From an uncultured beta proteobacterium (GTDB lineage: Bacteria; Pseudomonadota; Gammaproteobacteria; Burkholderiales; Burkholderiaceae_C), in assembly GCA_903928325.1 (NCBI GenBank), contig CAIYQF010000266.1:1-5182 (forward strand): a stretch of DNA of 5,182 nt, given 5' to 3'. The translations under genes were made by a program, and so were the position numbers. Numbering within the stretch: the first letter of the stretch is position 1; every line of letters starts with the position of its first letter. Below the pieces are notes generated by a model that made no database searches, was not told where the DNA came from, and saw only the letters and a list, made by a program, of their open reading frames with translations. Below, piece after piece: positions 1 through 5,182 of the stretch.

Positions 1-1
1 C

Positions 2-123
2 ACGCGCCCGACCGACTTCGACGTCATCGCGACGCTTAACCTGAACGGCGACTACCTCTCCGGCGAGTCTGCCAAAGTTGCGCCGCTCTGGCTGTCACCT
101 TGGGGGCGGTCGTTGCGGAGTAA
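2..123 (+). pseudogene. icd: Degenerate fragment of NADP-type isocitrate dehydrogenase (icd), cut by the left edge
   Basis: Reading from base 2, the frame gives TRPTDFDVIATLNLNGDYLS. This matches, from memory, the conserved 'P-x-x-(F/Y)DVIAT-x-NLNGDY(I/L/V)S' stretch of isocitrate dehydrogenase, which lies in the C-terminal half of the enzyme. In intact enzymes it is followed by a segment like 'DALAAQVGGIGIAPGAN' and then about 100 more residues. Here the sequence decays after about base 61. The next codons read GESAKV, and a weak resemblance (LAVTLGAV) reappears only in another frame, which ends in TAA at 121-123. The rest of the enzyme is missing, because ubiD coding sequence begins at 138 on the opposite strand. 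I infer a truncated, frame-disrupted remnant whose 5' part lies outside the window. A chance match is unlikely for such a distinctive motif, but the family call rests on about 20 residues. A sequencing or assembly fault at this point is possible. Confidence 0.55.
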
Positions 124-137
124 CCAGGGCTGCGGAC

Positions 138-1622
138 TCACAAACCCAACGTCTGCCAAACCTGCTCCATCCGGGCCGTGACCTCGGGGCTCATCTTCAT
201 GGTGCGGCCCCACTCACGGTTGCTCTCGCCCGGCCATTTGTTGGTGGCATCAATCCCCATCTTGCTGCCCAGGCCACTCACGGGTGAAGCGAAGTCCAGG
301 TAGTCGATAGGCGTGCTGTCAACCAGCAGGGTGTCACGCGTCGGATCGACGCGCGTGGTGATGGCCCAGATCACGTCCTTCTAGTCGCGCGCATTGACGT
401 CCTCATCGACCACCACAATGAACTTGGTGTACATAAACTGGCGCAAAAAGCCCCAGATACCAAACATGACCCGGCGCGCATGGCCGGCATAGGATTTGCG
501 GATCTGCACCACCGCCATGCGGTAGCTGCAGCCCTCGGCGGGCAGATAAAAGTCGGTGATTTCCGGGTACTGGCGCTGCAGCAGCGGCACAAACAACTCA
601 TTCATCGCCAGCGCCAACATGGCTGGCTCGTCGGGCGGCTTGCCGGTGTACGTGGAATGGTAAATCGGGGCGCTGCGGTGCGTGATCCGATCAATGGTGA
701 ACACCGGGAACTGCGCCCGCTCGTTGTAGTAGCCCGTGTGGTCGCCAAACGGGCCTTCCAAGGCGTGCTCAAAACCCGTGGGGTGGCTGGCATCGGGGTA
801 AATATGGCCTTCGAGCACGTACTCGGCGCTGGCAGGCACACGCAAAGCGCTGCCCAGGGCCTTGACCACCTCGCTGCGGCTGCCGCGCAACAGGCCAGCA
901 AACTGGTACTCCGACAGGCTGTCGGGCACCGGCGTGACTGCGCCCAAGATGGTCGCCGGATCGGCGCCCAGGGCCACGCACACCGGGTAGGGTGTGCCCG
1001 GGTGTTGCAGTCCATGGTCGCGAAAATCCAGCGCGCCCCCCCGGTGCGACAGCCAGCGCATGATGACCTGATTGCGCGCGAGCACCTGCTGGCGGTAAAT
1101 GCCCAGGTTTTGCCGCGCCTTGTGCGGGCCTTGGGTGATCACCAACCCCCAGGTAATGAGCGGCGCCACATCCTCGGGCCAGCAGTGCTGAATGGGCAGG
1201 CGCGCCAAGTCCACCTGGACGCCTTCCCACACATGGTCCTGGCAGGGCGCACTGTGCAACTCTTTGGGCGCCATGCTCCACAGGGTCTTGAGCAGGCTGC
1301 CCAGGCCCATCAAGTCCTTAAAGCCTTTGGGCGCGGCGGGCTCTTTGAGCATGGCCAGTACCTGGCCGAACTGGCGCAATTGGCCCACATCGGCCACCCC
1401 CATGCCCAGTGCCACGCGCCCCGGCGTGCCAAACAAGTTGCCCAACACGGGCACCGTGTGGCCGGTCGGGTTCTCAAACAAGAGCGCCGGGCCGCCCGCG
1501 CGCAGGCTGCAGTCGCACAGCGCCGTCATTTCCAGGTAGGGCGATACCGGCTCTGCGATGCGGCGCAACTGCCCAAGCTGCTCTAACTGGGCCATAAAGT
1601 CGCGCAAATCACGGTAGGCCAT
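138..1622 (-). pseudogene. ubiD: UbiD, 3-polyprenyl-4-hydroxybenzoate decarboxylase, interrupted by an in-frame amber codon
   Basis: UbiD removes the ring carboxyl of 3-polyprenyl-4-hydroxybenzoate in ubiquinone synthesis, using prenylated FMN (prFMN) and Mn2+. From the ATG at 1622 the frame runs 413 codons to a TAG at 383-381, then continues in the same frame for 80 codons to TGA at 140-138. The restored length of 494 residues compares with 497 in E. coli. Family positions are intact: Mn2+ ligands N172 and E238, prFMN-contact segments I175-Y176-R177, R189-W190-L191 and R194-G195, and the acid D294 in EGPFGDHTGYY. The amber is codon 414, between NARD and KDVIWAI, where E. coli UbiD has tryptophan (NARDWNDVIWAI). 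A single TGG-to-TAG change explains it. The lost tail contains the highly conserved TPIDYLDFASPVSGLGSKMG block, so the 413-residue product is probably inactive unless the codon is read through. A GTG at 1628 is an alternative start; the ATG aligns better with the family. The gene begins 17 bases after the ubiX stop and is last in the operon. I see no strong Shine-Dalgarno and no terminator after it. A sequencing error cannot be excluded. Confidence 0.9.
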
Positions 1623-1639
1623 GGGCACAGCACGGCGCG

Positions 1640-2227
1640 CTAGCGCAGCGCCTCCTCCGTCACAGGCAAACCGCCCCAGCGTGGCGCGTTGCCCAGAGGC
1701 AGGTCCAGTACATCAAGCACGCGCGCCAGCGTGTGGTCCACCATGTCGGCGATGCTTTGCGGCCGCTGGTAAAAGCTGGGCACCGGAGGGAAAATAATGC
1801 CTCCCATTTCGGTTACGCTGGCCATATTGCGCAAATGGGCCAAGGTCAGCGGCGTTTCGCGCACCATCAGCACCAGGCGCCGGCGCTCTTTGAGCATCAC
1901 ATCGGCCGCACGCGTAATCAGGTTGTCCGACAGACCGTGCGCCACCGCACCCAGGGTGCGCATGGAGCAGGGCGCGACCACCATGGCGTCGCACTGGAAA
2001 GAGCCGCTGGCAATGGCCGCACCCACCTCATGGGCACCGTACACCACATCGGCCAACGCATGCACCTGCGCGCGGTCGCATTGCAATTCGTGCTGCAAAT
2101 TCAAAAATCCGGCCGGTGAGACGGTCAAATGGGTTTGCACCCGGTCCATGCCCGCTAACAGTTGCAGCAAGCGCACGCCGTAAATGGCGCCACTGGCCCC
2201 AGAGATGGCCACAACCACTTTTTTCAT
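1640..2227 (-). CDS. ubiX: UbiX, flavin prenyltransferase
   Basis: UbiX transfers a dimethylallyl group from dimethylallyl phosphate to reduced FMN, closing a fourth ring to make prFMN for UbiD-type decarboxylases. The protein has 195 residues, against 189 in E. coli, and forms a single Rossmann-like flavoprotein domain. The ligand residues fall at the same numbers as I recall for E. coli UbiX: G10-A11-S12 in the SGASGAIYG loop, S37, S88-M89-R90-T91 and R123 for FMN, and Y153 and R169 for dimethylallyl phosphate. The typical APCSMRTLGAVAHGLSDNL and RETPLT blocks are both present. Its ATG overlaps the ubiT stop in an ATGA tetranucleotide (2227-2224), so translation is probably coupled. It ends in TAG at 1642-1640, the same codon that interrupts ubiD downstream, which argues that amber is an ordinary stop here. 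It is a soluble, cytoplasmic protein. Nothing looks damaged. Confidence 0.95.
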   Translation of the reverse strand: MKKVVVAISGASGAIYGVRLLQLLAGMDRVQTHLTVSPAGFLNLQHELQCDRAQVHALADVVYGAHEVGAAIASGSFQCDAMVVAPCSMRTLGAVAHGLSDNLITRAADVMLKERRRLVLMVRETPLTLAHLRNMASVTEMGGIIFPPVPSFYQRPQSIADMVDHTLARVLDVLDLPLGNAPRWGGLPVTEEALR

Positions 2228-2706
2228 GTCTTGCCCGCCCCGCTACGCAAGCCGCTTTTCCAGCGCGCAAACACCTGCGACGGTGCAAAGTCCGACCACT
2301 GCAGCAGCGGAAATTCCATGGCGTCGAGCGTGTTTTTCACCATCAAACCCAATTCGGTATCGCCTTGCATGGCCAGTCGGCGGCTGAAAAACAAGGTATC
2401 GGGGTCCTCCAGGCGCCGGGCCAGCAGGTGAAAGTCGTAGGCGCTGGCGCTAATCGTCAGGTCTGGCTCGCCAACGCGCGTTTGTGCCACAAACTGGCCG
2501 TCACGCCACGCAAAGTCAAAGGCAATTTGGGCGTCGATCACCCGCAGTTGCAAGGCCTTTCCCAGTAGCATCTGGGCCACGTCGGGAGCGATCTGCTGGG
2601 CCAAGACCAGGTTGAGTCCGGCAACAAACACGCGCGCTCCGGGGTAGCGTGGCAAGCGCCCCAGCAAAGCGCCCACCGGCGCCGGAAGTAATACAGGCTC
2701 ATGCAT
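2224..2706 (-). CDS. ubiT: UbiT, SCP2-domain lipid-binding protein of anaerobic ubiquinone synthesis
   Basis: UbiT (YhbT in E. coli) is an accessory protein of the O2-independent ubiquinone pathway. Its SCP2 (sterol carrier) fold is thought to bind the prenylated intermediates for the hydroxylation enzymes. The protein has 160 residues (E. coli about 174). An N-terminal helical stretch precedes the SCP2 domain at about residues 25-132. The diagnostic family block DPDTLFFSRRLAMQGDTELG spans residues 101-120 and is followed by LMVKNTLDAMEF. No signal peptide or transmembrane segment is evident. The start is the ATG at 2706, preceded by an AAGGA ribosome-binding site eight bases upstream. The frame stays open for about 210 codons further upstream, but that part lies antisense-free inside ubiV in another frame and resembles nothing. 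The ubiV stop is 23 bases before the start, and the UbiT stop overlaps the ubiX ATG. The neighbourhood of ubiU and ubiV makes the assignment firm. Confidence 0.93.
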   Translation of the reverse strand: MHEPVLLPAPVGALLGRLPRYPGARVFVAGLNLVLAQQIAPDVAQMLLGKALQLRVIDAQIAFDFAWRDGQFVAQTRVGEPDLTISASAYDFHLLARRLEDPDTLFFSRRLAMQGDTELGLMVKNTLDAMEFPLLQWSDFAPSQVFARWKSGLRSGAGKT

Positions 2707-2714
2707 GGAAAGGG

Positions 2715-2719
2715 TCCTT
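2715..2719 (-). promoter_or_regulatory. Ribosome-binding site of ubiT
   Basis: The minus strand reads AAGGA, then eight bases, then the ATG at 2706. It is the clearest Shine-Dalgarno in the operon and lies in the only gap of any size between the first four genes, the 23 bases between ubiV and ubiT. It fixes the ubiT start against the long upstream extension of the same frame. ubiV and ubiX start inside stop/start overlaps with weak Shine-Dalgarno sequences, so ubiT seems to be an independent translation entry point. Confidence 0.75.
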
Positions 2720-2729
2720 GATGTGAACC

Positions 2730-3677
2730 TTAGGCCGGTGCGCCAGTGGCCTGCACGGTGCACTGTTGCAAGCCGGGTTGGCCGTACCAGTAGCCGTTGC
2801 ACGGCAAATCCGGCATCCAGGCCAGCAGCGCCTGCTGGGCTTGGGCGGGCTCCAGCGCCTGGGTCAACACGCGGTGAAAAGTGCGCACCACATCCCCGGT
2901 GTGCTGCGACTGCGGGCTCAGGCGCAGCGCGTCCACGCCCATGGCTTGCAGCACCGGCACTTCGCCCACCAAGTTGTAAACCCGCGCCGACTGGGTTTGG
3001 GTGCCGTTGAGAACCAGAAAATTCTCGTCCTCCTGGGTGCGCATCAGCAAGCCGTCGGGGTGGGCTATGCAACTGAACTGGCAGTCGTCTTTGGGTACAT
3101 TGCGGTGGCGCGCCGTAAAGCAGCGTGCCGAATACGCCAACGGCATGCGCCCATAGACAAACACCTCGGTTTGCAAACCCGCAGGCCGACCCTGCTGGAG
3201 CAATTGCAAATCGGTGCGCGCCATCTCCAAAGGCATCACCCAGCGCCGGGCTCCGCGTTGCGCCATCCATTGCAGCGTCGGCAGGTTGTAGATATTGAGG
3301 TGCGGTCCGGCCACAAAAGCCCGCCGGTCTTGCAGACAATGCACCGCCCCCATGTCATTGGCTTCGACCGAAAACTCGCCGTTGTCGGCGATTTTGCGTA
3401 GCGTGGCTACATCGGCACCGGATTCAATGAGCACCTGGGTCGATAGCACCACCTCTTTGCCCGCCTCGCGCAACTGCGCTGCCAGCGCCAGCCAGTCGGC
3501 CAAGCGCAACTCGTGGCGCCGCGAGCACACGGTTTCACCCAAATACACGGTGTCCAGCGGCCAGGACGCCACTTCGCGGTAGAAGTCCAACACCTGCGCG
3601 CGCGCCCAATACGTCAGCAGCGGCCCCAAAGCCAGTTGCATCGGCACACGGCCGGCCTTGGCGGTTTGCGCGCTCAT
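2730..3677 (-). CDS. ubiV: UbiV, [4Fe-4S] U32-family subunit of the O2-independent ubiquinone hydroxylation system
   Basis: UbiV (YhbV) pairs with UbiU. The two Fe-S proteins are required for ring hydroxylation of ubiquinone precursors without O2, with prephenate reported as the hydroxyl source in E. coli. The protein has 315 residues (E. coli 292) and belongs to the peptidase U32 family, though it is not thought to be a protease. The cluster cysteines are visible as C51 (GETVCSRR), C186 (LAYSARCFTAR), C199 and C203. The spacing C-x12-C-x3-C equals that of E. coli C180/C193/C197, with C39 as the fourth ligand. Other family blocks are EVVLSTQ, FVAGPHLNIYN, RLSPQ and the C-terminal CNGYW. The ATG at 3677 overlaps the ubiU stop as ATGA. 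A second ATG at 3641 would start MQLALGPLLTYW, aligning with the E. coli N-terminus, and cannot be excluded. The frame extends further upstream inside ubiU (to 3749), but that part has no family similarity. The stop is TAA. Confidence 0.94.
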   Translation of the reverse strand: MSAQTAKAGRVPMQLALGPLLTYWARAQVLDFYREVASWPLDTVYLGETVCSRRHELRLADWLALAAQLREAGKEVVLSTQVLIESGADVATLRKIADNGEFSVEANDMGAVHCLQDRRAFVAGPHLNIYNLPTLQWMAQRGARRWVMPLEMARTDLQLLQQGRPAGLQTEVFVYGRMPLAYSARCFTARHRNVPKDDCQFSCIAHPDGLLMRTQEDENFLVLNGTQTQSARVYNLVGEVPVLQAMGVDALRLSPQSQHTGDVVRTFHRVLTQALEPAQAQQALLAWMPDLPCNGYWYGQPGLQQCTVQATGAPA

Positions 3678-4735
3678 TTCCAGGGCCGGTGGTAGGCGCC
3701 CAGCGTGTGCTGCTGGCCTTCGGCCACCTTGTCGAGGGCGCCCATCCACTGCGGCTTGGCCGAGTAGCGGTGCGGGTTGTCTCGGCAGCTGTCAATGGCT
3801 TGGCGCCACACTTGGGTGACCTGCGCAACATACGCGGGGCTGCGCTGGCGACCCTCGATCTTGATGGCGCTCACGCCCATCTTCATCAGTTGGGGCAGCA
3901 GCTCCAGGGTATTGAGGCTGGTGGGTTCTTCGATGGCGTAGTAGTTGTGCTCGTCCTGCACATCAAAGCGGCCCTTGCACAGGGTCGGGTAACCAGCGTT
4001 TTCACCCTGTGCGTAGCGGTCAATGAGCACGCCGTTCAAACGCGTTTCCCGGCCCTGCGGCGTTTCTTGCCAGCGCACCGCTTTGGGCGGCGAACACACG
4101 CCGTGGGTATTGGGCGCTTCACCAGTGACGTAGGACGACAAAGCGCAGCGCCCCTCCACCATCACGCACAGGCTGCCAAACCCAAACACCTCAATTTCGA
4201 CCGCCGTGTGCTCCAGCACCTGCTCGACCTGCGACAGCGATAACACCCTGGGCAAGACCGCGCGCGAAATGCCGAAATGCGCCTGGTAAAAGTTAATGGC
4301 TTCGTAATTGGTTGCCGACCCCTGCACCGACAGGTGCAGGCGCAACTGCGGGTGCGTGGCCCGGGCATAGGCCATCAGGCCAGGGTCGGCCAGAATCACG
4401 GCGTCCACACCGCTGTGGGCGGCGCGATCTATGGCGCGCAGCCACACCGCCACCTGGCTGGCCTGCGGGAAGGTGTTGAGCGCCAGCAGCACTTTTCTGC
4501 CGCGCGCATGGGCGTACGAAATGCCGGTGTTGATGGCGGCATCGTCAAAGTTCAGCCCGGCGAAGTTGCGCGCATTGGTGGCATCACGAAAACCCAGGTA
4601 TACGCAATCGGCCCCTTGGTCCACTGCGGCCTTTAGTGCGGGCAAACTGCCCGCCGGACACACCAACTCCAAGGGTCGCAGGCCGCCATCGCTTGGTGTC
4701 GGCGCGGTTGGGGATTGGGTAGCAGCGTGCATCAT
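3674..4735 (-). CDS. ubiU: UbiU, [4Fe-4S] U32-family subunit of the O2-independent ubiquinone hydroxylation system
   Basis: UbiU (YhbU) is the partner of UbiV in anaerobic ubiquinone synthesis and is the first gene of this operon. From the ATG at 4735 it has 353 residues, against 331 in E. coli. The U32-family blocks run in order: LELVCPAGSLPALKAAVDQG (residues 22-41), DATNARNFAGLNF (51-63), SVQGSATNYEAINFY (136-150), a cysteine-rich centre, ENAGYPTLCKGR (245-256), EEPTSLNTLELLP (269-281) and IKIEGRQRSPAYV (291-303). The cluster ligands are C190, C197, C214 and C253, with spacings x6, x16 and x38 identical to E. coli C169, C176, C193 and C232. Residues 1-21 are a low-complexity extension (TQSPTAPTPSDGG) absent from E. 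coli, and codon 22 is TTG, exactly where E. coli has Met1. A start at 4672 would give 332 residues. A second ATG lies at 4732, and an in-frame TTG at 4783 lies inside the FNR-type site and is unlikely. No candidate has a good Shine-Dalgarno. The stop overlaps the ubiV start. Confidence 0.94.
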   Translation of the reverse strand: MMHAATQSPTAPTPSDGGLRPLELVCPAGSLPALKAAVDQGADCVYLGFRDATNARNFAGLNFDDAAINTGISYAHARGRKVLLALNTFPQASQVAVWLRAIDRAAHSGVDAVILADPGLMAYARATHPQLRLHLSVQGSATNYEAINFYQAHFGISRAVLPRVLSLSQVEQVLEHTAVEIEVFGFGSLCVMVEGRCALSSYVTGEAPNTHGVCSPPKAVRWQETPQGRETRLNGVLIDRYAQGENAGYPTLCKGRFDVQDEHNYYAIEEPTSLNTLELLPQLMKMGVSAIKIEGRQRSPAYVAQVTQVWRQAIDSCRDNPHRYSAKPQWMGALDKVAEGQQHTLGAYHRPWK

Positions 4736-4741
4736 GGCGCG

Positions 4742-4747
4742 ACGGTA
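4742..4747 (-). promoter_or_regulatory. Candidate -10 element of the ubiUVTXD promoter
   Basis: The minus strand reads TACCGT, which keeps the TAnnnT skeleton of a sigma-70 -10 hexamer but matches TATAAT at only three positions. Its centre lies 32 bases from the centre of the TTGAC-N4-GTCAA palindrome, the distance expected when an FNR-type activator sits at -41.5 (class II promoter). Transcription would then start at about 4735. The weak hexamer means this call depends on the spacing argument. Confidence 0.35.
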
Positions 4748-4769
4748 CCCGTGCAGCGCCGCGCGCGCC

Positions 4770-4783
4770 TTGACCTGCGTCAA
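4770..4783 (-). promoter_or_regulatory. FNR/CRP-family operator (Fnr, Anr or Dnr type) upstream of ubiU
   Basis: The sequence TTGACGCAGGTCAA (minus strand; TTGACCTGCGTCAA on plus) is a perfect 5+5 palindrome with a four-base centre. It agrees with the FNR-family pattern TTGA-N6-TCAA. The variant with C and G next to the half-sites resembles sites seen for Fnr/Anr/Dnr relatives in beta-proteobacteria. It is 34 bases from the first ubiU ATG and reads equally well on both strands, so it could also affect the divergent gene, although it lies about 190 bases from that start. Oxygen- or nitric-oxide-responsive activation suits an operon for O2-independent ubiquinone synthesis. Which regulator binds cannot be told from the site. 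Confidence 0.75.
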
Positions 4784-4967
4784 TCAAGGCCAGAGTCCCG
4801 CAGCGCTATCGGCGCGGCGCGCGGCTGGCCCACGCAGCGCGGGCAAGCGCCTGCCTGCGTTTTGCTAGGACAATGGGCGCCAGGCGCGGGCAAGCGGCGC
4901 TGTGAGGCACCCAAGCCACCTGGTCCACCGCTTACCCCCTGCCAACTTTTCCCACCCCACCTCCAGC
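4784..4967. other. Intergenic region between the divergent ubiU operon and the right-hand gene
   Basis: I see no convincing gene here on either strand. The open frames crossing it are continuations of antisense frames from ubiU. It contains a 13-base direct repeat, GCGCGGGCAAGCG, at 4837-4849 and 4884-4896. Between the copies is a possible plus-strand -10-like GACAAT at 4869-4874, without a recognisable -35. The promoter of the plus-strand gene should be in this stretch, but I cannot place it with confidence. Confidence 0.5.
4837..4896. repeat. Pair of 13-base direct repeats
   Basis: GCGCGGGCAAGCG occurs at 4837-4849 and again at 4884-4896, 47 bases apart start to start. It lies in the non-coding region upstream of the plus-strand gene and flanks a weak -10-like sequence. 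It may be a regulator site pair or a coincidence of GC-rich sequence. The repeat itself is certain; any function is not. Confidence 0.4.
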
Positions 4968-5182
4968 ATGCCGACTTCCATCACCGCAGACCCAGCGCCT
5001 GCCGCCTCCCGAACCACCCTAGGCGCGCCCTACGGGGCTGCAGTGCTACTGGCCTTGACCGTGGGCCTGCCGTGGGCCTGGAGCCTGGCCGGCGCGCTGC
5101 TGGCGGCCGGCAGCGCGCCGGCCTGGTCGGATCTGGCCACGGACGTGCAAACACCCCCTGCGCTGTGGATGGCGGTGTGGAC
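4968..5182 (+). CDS. N-terminal part of a probable inner-membrane protein, possibly an ABC-transporter permease (runs off the right edge)
   Basis: The frame from the ATG at 4968 stays open to the window end, giving 71 complete codons. Residues 1-20 are polar and rich in Ala, Pro, Ser and Thr. Residues 22-47 (YGAAVLLALTVGLPWAWSLA and onward) form one hydrophobic membrane-spanning segment. It is followed by a short loop, SAPAWSDLATDVQTPPALWM, that leads into what seems to be a second segment. A first helix followed by a loop of the type 'DLxxDxxTxxALWxxxWT' resembles the beginning of binding-protein-dependent ABC permeases (the YnjC-like or thiamine/iron type). No EAA loop or other defining motif is within view, so the family is only a guess. 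No clear Shine-Dalgarno precedes the ATG. The gene is divergent from the ubi operon, and nothing visible links it to ubiquinone synthesis. Confidence 0.6.
   Translation, partial: MPTSITADPAPAASRTTLGAPYGAAVLLALTVGLPWAWSLAGALLAAGSAPAWSDLATDVQTPPALWMAVW

Noticed and set aside
138..374. Separate small gene of 78 codons starting at a GTG
   Set aside because: It is the in-frame C-terminal part of UbiD beyond the amber codon, not an independent gene.
381..383. Reassigned amber codon or pyrrolysine-type decoding
   Set aside because: The family residue is tryptophan, one base away from TAG. ubiX ends normally at TAG, and no suppressor tRNA or pyl gene is in view. A point mutation or error is simpler.
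480..1586. Plus-strand open frame of 368 codons opposite ubiD
   Set aside because: It is antisense to a clearly conserved gene, rich in Ala, Arg, His and Gln as is typical of reverse-frame translation of GC-rich genes, and has no recognisable domain.
2707..3339. Upstream extension of the ubiT frame (about 211 codons)
   Set aside because: It overlaps ubiV in another frame and reads as low-complexity Ala/Gly/Arg-rich sequence. UbiT homology begins at the ATG at 2706, which has its own AAGGA ribosome-binding site.
3678..3749. Upstream extension of ubiV by 24 residues
   Set aside because: The extra residues lie inside the ubiU C-terminus and match nothing in the family. The ATGA overlap at 3677-3674 gives a better start.
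2730..4735. Calling ubiU and ubiV collagenase-like U32 proteases
   Set aside because: The exact cysteine spacing of UbiU and UbiV and the ubiT/X/D neighbourhood identify the ubiquinone proteins. The protease name is a common generic annotation for the family.
1..5182. tRNA, rRNA, CRISPR array, insertion sequence or attachment site
   Set aside because: I found no repeat array, transposase motif, long terminal inverted repeat or tRNA-like cloverleaf when reading both strands.

Overview
The window is GC-rich (roughly 60%, estimated by eye). Its proteins read like those of a beta-proteobacterium, most plausibly Burkholderiales/Comamonadaceae (Rhodoferax- or Polaromonas-like). That placement rests on codon use and remembered protein similarity, not on a search.

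Layout. Bases 2-123 (+) hold a broken end-piece of an isocitrate dehydrogenase (icd) gene. Bases 138-4735 are one tightly packed minus-strand operon, transcribed from right to left: ubiU (4735-3674), ubiV (3677-2730), ubiT (2706-2224), ubiX (2227-1640) and a ubiD reading frame (1622-138) interrupted by an in-frame amber codon at 383-381. Two of the junctions are ATGA stop/start overlaps. Bases 4736-4967 are the upstream regulatory region, with a perfect FNR/CRP-family palindrome (TTGAC-N4-GTCAA) at 4770-4783. A divergent gene starts at 4968 (+) and runs off the right edge. Only its N-terminal 71 residues are visible, and they look like the start of an inner-membrane protein, possibly an ABC-transporter permease.

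How the genes work together. UbiX makes prenylated FMN, the cofactor UbiD needs to decarboxylate 3-polyprenyl-4-hydroxybenzoate. UbiU and UbiV are [4Fe-4S] proteins of the U32 peptidase family. With the SCP2-domain lipid-binding protein UbiT they carry out the O2-independent ring hydroxylations of ubiquinone synthesis. The operon therefore combines the prFMN/decarboxylation step with the anaerobic hydroxylation module, under what looks like an oxygen-responsive Fnr/Anr-type promoter. All eight cysteines expected to hold the two Fe-S clusters are present at the family spacing, and the UbiX ligand residues fall at the E. coli positions.

Oddities. The ubiD frame carries a single TGG-to-TAG change at a conserved tryptophan, with about 80 well-conserved codons beyond it. 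The predicted FNR-dependent transcription start falls on the annotated-style ATG of ubiU, which suggests a leaderless message or a TTG start 63 bases further in. The neighbouring icd piece is truncated and frame-disrupted.
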